From Mesorhizobium xinjiangense (GTDB taxonomy: Bacteria > Pseudomonadota > Alphaproteobacteria > Rhizobiales > Rhizobiaceae): DNA of 64,000 nt. The stretch covers positions 81,122 to 145,121 of the forward strand of contig NZ_WOAC01000014.1 in assembly GCF_009749525.1 (NCBI RefSeq), written 5' to 3'. Position 1 is the stretch's first letter. Each line of letters opens with the position of its first letter. This document shows, piece after piece, positions 59,699 to 64,000 of the stretch. Under the pieces are notes generated by a model. That model was given only the letters and a program-made list of their open reading frames with translations. It did no database searches and had not been told where the DNA came from. Made by a program: the position numbers and the translations under genes.

Positions 59699-60385
59699 AT
59701 GCGCGACGGACCCGATATAGCCCGCATTGCCAGCCTGGTCGGCGACCCGGCCCGCGCCAACATGCTGATGGCGCTGATGGACGGCGGCGCACTGACGGCG
59801 AGCGAACTGGCTCTGGAGGCCGGCGTGTCCCTTTCGACGGCAAGCTCGCATCTGTCGAAGATGATGGATGGCGGGCTGTTGAAGCTCGCCAGCCAGGGTC
59901 GGCACCGCTATTTCAGCCTCGCAGGAGGCGAGGTGGCTGCCATGCTGGAATCGATCACCGGCGTCGCCGCCGCCGTCGGCCCGAAACGCACCCGACCCGG
60001 CCCGCGCGAAGAGGCCCTGCGCCAGGCACGCGTGTGCTACGACCATCTGGCCGGTGCGCAGGCCGTCGAGATGCTGGAAAGCTTCGTCTCGCGCGGCGTG
60101 CTGATCGGGGATGACGATGCACTGAAGCTCGGGGCGCGGGGCGCGGCCTTTTTCGCCGAACACGGTATCGACACCGCCGCCATGGCGGCAAGACGCCGTC
60201 CCGTCTGCCGCAGTTGTCTTGACTGGAGCGTGCGCCGCTCGCATCTGGCCGGCGCGCTGGGCGCTGCGATCCTCGATCGTATCCTGAGCGAAAAATGGGC
60301 CCGCCGCGACCCCGGCAGCCGGGTCGTGCGTTTCACGCCGCCCGGCCGGCTTGCCTTCGAGAAGGCGTTTCTTGCACCGAATTGA
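59699..60385 (+). CDS. ArsR-family transcriptional regulator
   Basis: 228 residues. An ArsR-type winged helix occupies the first 90 (ARIASLVGDPARANMLMALM, ASELALEAGVSLSTASSHLS). It is followed by a 130-residue C-terminal region with RRRPVCRSCLDWSVRRSHLA, which carries a close Cys pair. The long ArsR with this C-terminal domain often sits beside NIPSNAP/ABM genes, which it may repress. The Cys pair could sense metal or redox state. This is inference. Confidence 0.85.
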   Translation: MRDGPDIARIASLVGDPARANMLMALMDGGALTASELALEAGVSLSTASSHLSKMMDGGLLKLASQGRHRYFSLAGGEVAAMLESITGVAAAVGPKRTRPGPREEALRQARVCYDHLAGAQAVEMLESFVSRGVLIGDDDALKLGARGAAFFAEHGIDTAAMAARRRPVCRSCLDWSVRRSHLAGALGAAILDRILSEKWARRDPGSRVVRFTPPGRLAFEKAFLAPN

Positions 60386-60434
60386 GCGGCGGCACATTCC
60401 GTTTTCGAGATGATCGCGCACAAGGGACGGTGCG

Positions 60435-60662
60435 ATGGTACAGAACATTTACGATCGACCGGACTTTATCGCCGGTTACAGCCGCCTCCCGCGATCCGTA
60501 CACGGCCTGGCCGGCGCGCCCGAATGGCCGGCCGGCCGCCGACAATCCGCGCTGAAAACACCCGGCCGGCCCGGCTGCGAGAAGGCATTTCTCTTGGCTG
60601 AACGACAGCCGTGCTTGCCGTTGGTAGTAAACTTGCCTACCGTTGTCTCCATCAGGAGTTGA
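60435..60662 (+). pseudogene. Remnant of a class I SAM-dependent methyltransferase (5' end only)
   Basis: The first 34 residues (VQNIYDRPDFIAGYSRLPRS, VHGLAGAPEWPA) resemble the conserved N-terminus of a family of small SAM methyltransferases. The rest has no family features, and the frame stops after 75 codons, where about 240 are expected. The later part contains a stretch (60561-60590) similar to the 3' end of the arsR gene (60341-60370). A deletion or local duplication is likely. Family assignment is from memory and not searched. Confidence 0.5.
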
Positions 60663-60668
60663 TGACCC

Positions 60669-60944
60669 ATGGGTAAAGTAGAGAAAGTCAGCGTCGCGAT
60701 TACCGCTGAAATGGCGGCCACGGTCCGCGATGTGGTCGAGTCCGGCGAATATGCGAGCGCCAGCGAAGTGATGCGCGACGCATTGAGGGGTTGGAAGCTG
60801 CGCCGTGCCGAACGTGCCCAGGCGATGACCGAAATCGGCCGGCTTTGGGACGAAGGCATCGCAAGCGGCCCTGCCCGGGACGGGGAAGAACGATTCTCGG
60901 CCATCAAGCAACGGCTCGAAGCCGCTCCGCCATCCGACTCCTGA
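60669..60944 (+). CDS. parD: ParD-type antitoxin
   Basis: 91 residues. The ribbon-helix-helix N-terminus is KVSVAITAEMAATVRDVVES followed by GEYASASEVMRDALRGWKLR, a clear ParD signature. The C-terminal toxin-binding helices follow. It overlaps parE by one base. CAGGAG precedes the start. Confidence 0.9.
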   Translation: MGKVEKVSVAITAEMAATVRDVVESGEYASASEVMRDALRGWKLRRAERAQAMTEIGRLWDEGIASGPARDGEERFSAIKQRLEAAPPSDS

Positions 60945-61228
60945 TGGGGTTCACACTTCGTCCTCAGGCCGAGGCAGACATCGAAACGATTGCGCGCCAC
61001 ATTGCTGCGGACAGTCCGCCTGCAACCTTGCGCCGGTACGACAAGATACTATCAGCATGCCGGCAGCTGGGCGACATGCCGGGCACGGGCGTCGCGCGCT
61101 TCGACATCAGGCCACAACTTCGCATGCTGCCGGTCGGCAACTATCTGCTGCTCTATCGCGAAACCGAAGAGGGAGCGGAAATCGTGCGTGTCATTCATGG
61201 CGCACGCGAGTGGTGGAAACTCCTTTGA
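60944..61228 (+). CDS. parE: ParE-type toxin
   Basis: 94 residues of the RelE/ParE fold: LRPQAEADIETIARHIAADS, then GVARFDIRPQLRMLPVGNYL, LLYRETEEGAEIVRVIHGAR and a final EWWKLL. ParE inhibits DNA gyrase. The ATG overlaps the parD stop (TGATG). The frame opens earlier, but only this start fits. All family blocks are intact, so the pair looks functional. Confidence 0.9.
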   Translation: MGFTLRPQAEADIETIARHIAADSPPATLRRYDKILSACRQLGDMPGTGVARFDIRPQLRMLPVGNYLLLYRETEEGAEIVRVIHGAREWWKLL

Positions 61229-61477
61229 GACCACCCGGTCCGCAAGCCGATTGCAACCCACCTTTTCCCCAACGGAAAAAGTGCTTGATACCTTTGACGA
61301 ATTGACGGCAATCGCGCGCGCGTGTTGAAGGGCGCGCGAATTGACCGCAAACTGGCAGAGCGCCGTGCGTCCATTCGGATTGCACAAGGGTCGCTCTGCA
61401 CTTGGAATTTTCGCATCGTGCTTTCCGGGATCGATTTCGATTGTCGGGCCGATGCGCCCGGCAACAGGAGCTGCGCA

Positions 61478-63652
61478 ATGAACGATCGCATCGAGATCGA
61501 CGGCCTGAAGATCGCCCGCGAACTGCACGATTTCGTCGTCGAGGAGGCCCTGCCCGGCACCGGCATCGAGGCCACCGGCTTCTGGTCTTCGCTTTCGGAG
61601 ATCGTGCATGATCTGGCGCCGAAAAACCGTGTACTGCTCGAAAGGCGGGATGAATTGCAGGCCCGCATCGACCAGTGGCATCGCGACAATGGCGCGCCGG
61701 GCGACCTGGAGGCCTACAGGGACTTCCTGAAGGAGATCGGCTATCTGCTGCCGGAGGGCGAGGATTTCGCCATATCCACGGCCCATGTCGACACCGAGAT
61801 CGCAACCGTCGCCGGCCCGCAGCTCGTTGTGCCGGTGACCAACGCCCGCTATGCGCTCAACGCCGCCAATGCCCGCTGGGGCTCGCTCTACGACGCGCTT
61901 TACGGGACCGATGCGATCCCCGAGAGCCACGGTGCTGAAAAGGGCGAGAGCTACAATCCCGTGCGCGGTGCCAGGGTGATCGCCTGGGCGCGCGATTTCC
62001 TCGACCGCAGCGCGCCGCTGGCGACCGGTTCCTGGGCCGATGCGACCGGCTTCGCCATCGCCGGAGGCGGCCTTGCCGTGCGCACCGAAGGCAGCGCCTG
62101 CACGCTCGCCGACGCGGCGCAGTTCGTCGGCTATCGCGGCACGCCCGCCGCGCCGACGGCGATTCTCCTGCGCAAGAACGGGCTGCATGTCGAAATCGTC
62201 ATCGACGACGAGCACCCGATCGGCAAGACCGACCGGGCGAGCGTGGCCGACGTGATCCTGGAGGCGGCGGTCACCACCATCGTCGATTGCGAGGATTCGG
62301 TTGCCGCCGTCGACGCGCAGGACAAGACGCTGGTCTACCGCAACTGGCTCGGCCTGATGAAGGGCGATCTGAGCGAGGAGGTGTCGAAGGGCGGCAAGAC
62401 GTTCACCCGCGCACTCGACGAGGACCGCTCCTATACGACGCCCGACGGGGGCACGGTGACGCTGCCCGGCCGTTCGCTGCTGCTGGTGAGGAATGTCGGC
62501 CACCTGATGACCAATCCGGCGGTTCTCGACCGCGACGGCAACGAGGTGCCGGAAGGCATTCTCGATGCCATGGTCACGAGCATGATCGCATTGCACGATA
62601 TCGGCCCCGAAGGCCGCCACGCCAATTCACGCGCAGGCTCGGTCTATATCGTGAAGCCAAAGATGCATGGGCCCGAAGAGGTCGCCTTCGCGACAGACCT
62701 CTTCGCCCGCGTCGAAGACGCGCTCGGCATGGCCAAGAACACGCTGAAGATGGGCATCATGGACGAGGAACGGCGCACGACGGTGAACCTGAAGGAGGCG
62801 ATCCGCGCCGCGGCCGAGCGCGTCTTCTTCATCAATACCGGCTTCCTCGACCGCACCGGCGACGAGATCCACACCTCCATGGAGGCCGGAGCGATGATCC
62901 GCAAGGGCGACATGAAACAGTCGAGCTGGATCAAGGCCTATGAGGACTGGAACGTCGATATCGGGCTCGAATGCCATCTCGACGGGCACGCGCAGATCGG
63001 CAAGGGCATGTGGGCCATGCCCGACATGATGGCGGCGATGCTGGAGCAGAAGATCGGCCACCCCAAGGCGGGCGCCAATACGGCATGGGTGCCCTCGCCG
63101 ACGGCGGCCATCCTGCACGCCACGCATTACCACAGGGTCAATGTCGCCGCCGTGCAGGAGGAACTGAAAGACCGGCCGCGCGCCAGCCTGGACGACATCC
63201 TGTCCGTGCCGGTGGTCACGCGGCCCAATTGGAGCGAAGAAGAAAAGCTGCAGGAATTGCGCAACAATGCGCAGGGCATTCTCGGCTATGTCGTGCGCTG
63301 GATCGACCAGGGGGTGGGGTGCTCCAAGGTGCCGGACATCAACGATATCGGCCTCATGGAAGACCGCGCCACGCTGCGCATCTCGTCCCAGCACATGGCC
63401 AACTGGCTGCATCACGGCGTCGTCAGCGAGGACCAGGTGATGGCGGTGATGAAGGAGATGGCGGCGGTCGTCGACCGGCAGAATGCGGGCGACCCGCTCT
63501 ACCGTCCGATGGCGCCGGATTTCGAGGCCTCGATCGCCTTCCAGGCCGCCTGCGACCTTGTCTTCAAGGGCCGCGAGCAGCCGAACGGCTACACCGAGCC
63601 GGTGCTGCATGCGCGCCGGCTGGAGCTGAAGGCGCGCGACCGGGCGGCCTGA
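61478..63652 (+). CDS. glcB: Malate synthase G
   Basis: 724 residues, full length. Blocks include [20 protein letters not shown] at the start, [34 protein letters not shown], and the active-site segment [20 protein letters not shown]. It condenses glyoxylate with acetyl-CoA to malate, the second glyoxylate-cycle step; the two glyoxylate-type dehydrogenases elsewhere in the window handle the same metabolite. The ATG at 61478 has AGGAG at 7 bases; the frame opens at 61322. Confidence 0.97.
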   Translation: MNDRIEIDGLKIARELHDFVVEEALPGTGIEATGFWSSLSEIVHDLAPKNRVLLERRDELQARIDQWHRDNGAPGDLEAYRDFLKEIGYLLPEGEDFAISTAHVDTEIATVAGPQLVVPVTNARYALNAANARWGSLYDALYGTDAIPESHGAEKGESYNPVRGARVIAWARDFLDRSAPLATGSWADATGFAIAGGGLAVRTEGSACTLADAAQFVGYRGTPAAPTAILLRKNGLHVEIVIDDEHPIGKTDRASVADVILEAAVTTIVDCEDSVAAVDAQDKTLVYRNWLGLMKGDLSEEVSKGGKTFTRALDEDRSYTTPDGGTVTLPGRSLLLVRNVGHLMTNPAVLDRDGNEVPEGILDAMVTSMIALHDIGPEGRHANSRAGSVYIVKPKMHGPEEVAFATDLFARVEDALGMAKNTLKMGIMDEERRTTVNLKEAIRAAAERVFFINTGFLDRTGDEIHTSMEAGAMIRKGDMKQSSWIKAYEDWNVDIGLECHLDGHAQIGKGMWAMPDMMAAMLEQKIGHPKAGANTAWVPSPTAAILHATHYHRVNVAAVQEELKDRPRASLDDILSVPVVTRPNWSEEEKLQELRNNAQGILGYVVRWIDQGVGCSKVPDINDIGLMEDRATLRISSQHMANWLHHGVVSEDQVMAVMKEMAAVVDRQNAGDPLYRPMAPDFEASIAFQAACDLVFKGREQPNGYTEPVLHARRLELKARDRAA

Positions 63653-63699
63653 CACCCGCGTCGAGTCAGACACAGCTTGTTTGCCGGCCGCGTTTTGCC

Positions 63700-63918
63700 T
63701 AGATCGGCTCACCTTTTCACGGAATCGGTTCGCCGATCTAACCTTTTGATTCGACGCAATTCCGAACGGAGAACCGGTTTCCACTTCTCCTGGAATTGCT
63801 CTAGCGCATGCCCCGCTCAAACGGTGACGTTTGAGCGAAAGGTACATGCTCCAACATATTGATCTGGCGCGCATATCTTTGCTTCAAACGTTTCCGTTTG
63901 AAGCAAATGCGCGCTAGC
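63700..63918. repeat. Mosaic palindromic intergenic repeat, copy E (full length, inverted)
   Basis: A 219-bp inverted copy of the element at 29812: it begins TAGATCGG...CCGATCTAA, continues CGCAATTCCG and TCTCCTGGAATTGCT, then the CGCTCAAACG and CTTCAAACG dyads, and ends GCGCTAG. It fills most of the gene-free region downstream of malate synthase. Confidence 0.8.
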
Positions 63919-64000
63919 AGGTTGCTGAAGAAGCCGCCAATTTTGCCGGCATTTCTTTGATGGGCGTTTTCTGGCGTGTCTTTACGTGATCCTTGCGATG
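63919..64000. other. Right-edge sequence, possible insertion-sequence terminus
   Basis: Immediately after the repeat the sequence GGTTGCTGAAGAAG appears, similar in memory to termini or coding ends of some Rhizobiales insertion sequences. On the minus strand it could encode a C-terminus ending in FFSNL. The window stops 82 bp later, so nothing firm can be said. Confidence 0.2.

Overview
This is a high-GC chromosomal segment from an alphaproteobacterium of the order Hyphomicrobiales (Rhizobiales). The family is probably Phyllobacteriaceae or close to it; that last step is inference. The placement rests on the irr-fabA-fabB-fabI block, a PraR-type regulator beside metK and lnt, an MbfA iron exporter with a textbook Irr (ICE) operator, a DnaX of alphaproteobacterial type, and mosaic palindromic intergenic repeats. 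Nearly all of the window is ordinary core chromosome. No tRNA, rRNA, CRISPR array, prophage or complete insertion sequence was seen.

Layout. 1-5458: a MarR regulator cut by the left edge and a divergent NTF2-like gene around a clear operator, a BKACE-type enzyme, a TPR lipoprotein, then an M17 aminopeptidase, a MarR protein and an NlpC/P60 hydrolase. 5465-15248 (minus strand): a microcin C/peptide ABC importer operon (yejA, second yejA, yejB, yejE, yejF) that ends in a 2-hydroxyacid dehydrogenase gene. A toxin-antitoxin island lies between yejE and yejF: an intact vapBC, then an antitoxin-like gene and a truncated PIN toxin whose stop codon overlaps the yejF start. 15451-21204: membrane-anchored cytochrome c, kdsB, pheA, an EamA transporter, a class III cyclase, nudC and a HIT protein. 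21321-23734: the 4.5S/SRP RNA, dnaX and ybaB. 23805-29814: an LLM flavoprotein, a hydroxyacid dehydrogenase, an SH3 protein, irr and fabA-fabB-fabI.

30052-41601 (minus strand) carries translation and RNA genes: an RsmC-like methylase, pnp, rpsO, truB, rbfA, infB, ylxR, nusA and rimP. A good promoter and a leader terminator/attenuator lie before rimP. 41646-44198 is an arginine/ornithine catabolic pair (arginase, ornithine cyclodeaminase) with a divergent Lrp regulator. 44233-53897 holds trmB, metK (promoter plus a strong leader hairpin), praR, lnt, corC, ybeY, phoH and miaB, with a DUF899 gene inserted on the opposite strand between corC and lnt. 54018-57298 has a chemoreceptor and mbfA with its ICE box. 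57529-63652 is more accessory: a threonine dehydratase-like enzyme, an ABM/NIPSNAP pair, a DUF1127 protein, an ArsR regulator, a methyltransferase remnant, parDE and malate synthase G.

The most interesting points are the toxin-antitoxin island embedded in and coupled to the yej operon, the attenuator-like rimP leader, the metK leader hairpin, the Irr-ICE-MbfA link, and a family of about 219-bp palindromic intergenic repeats with two full and three partial or rearranged copies. I found no large, clearly undescribed multi-gene system; the yej/toxin-antitoxin arrangement is the best candidate for something new.
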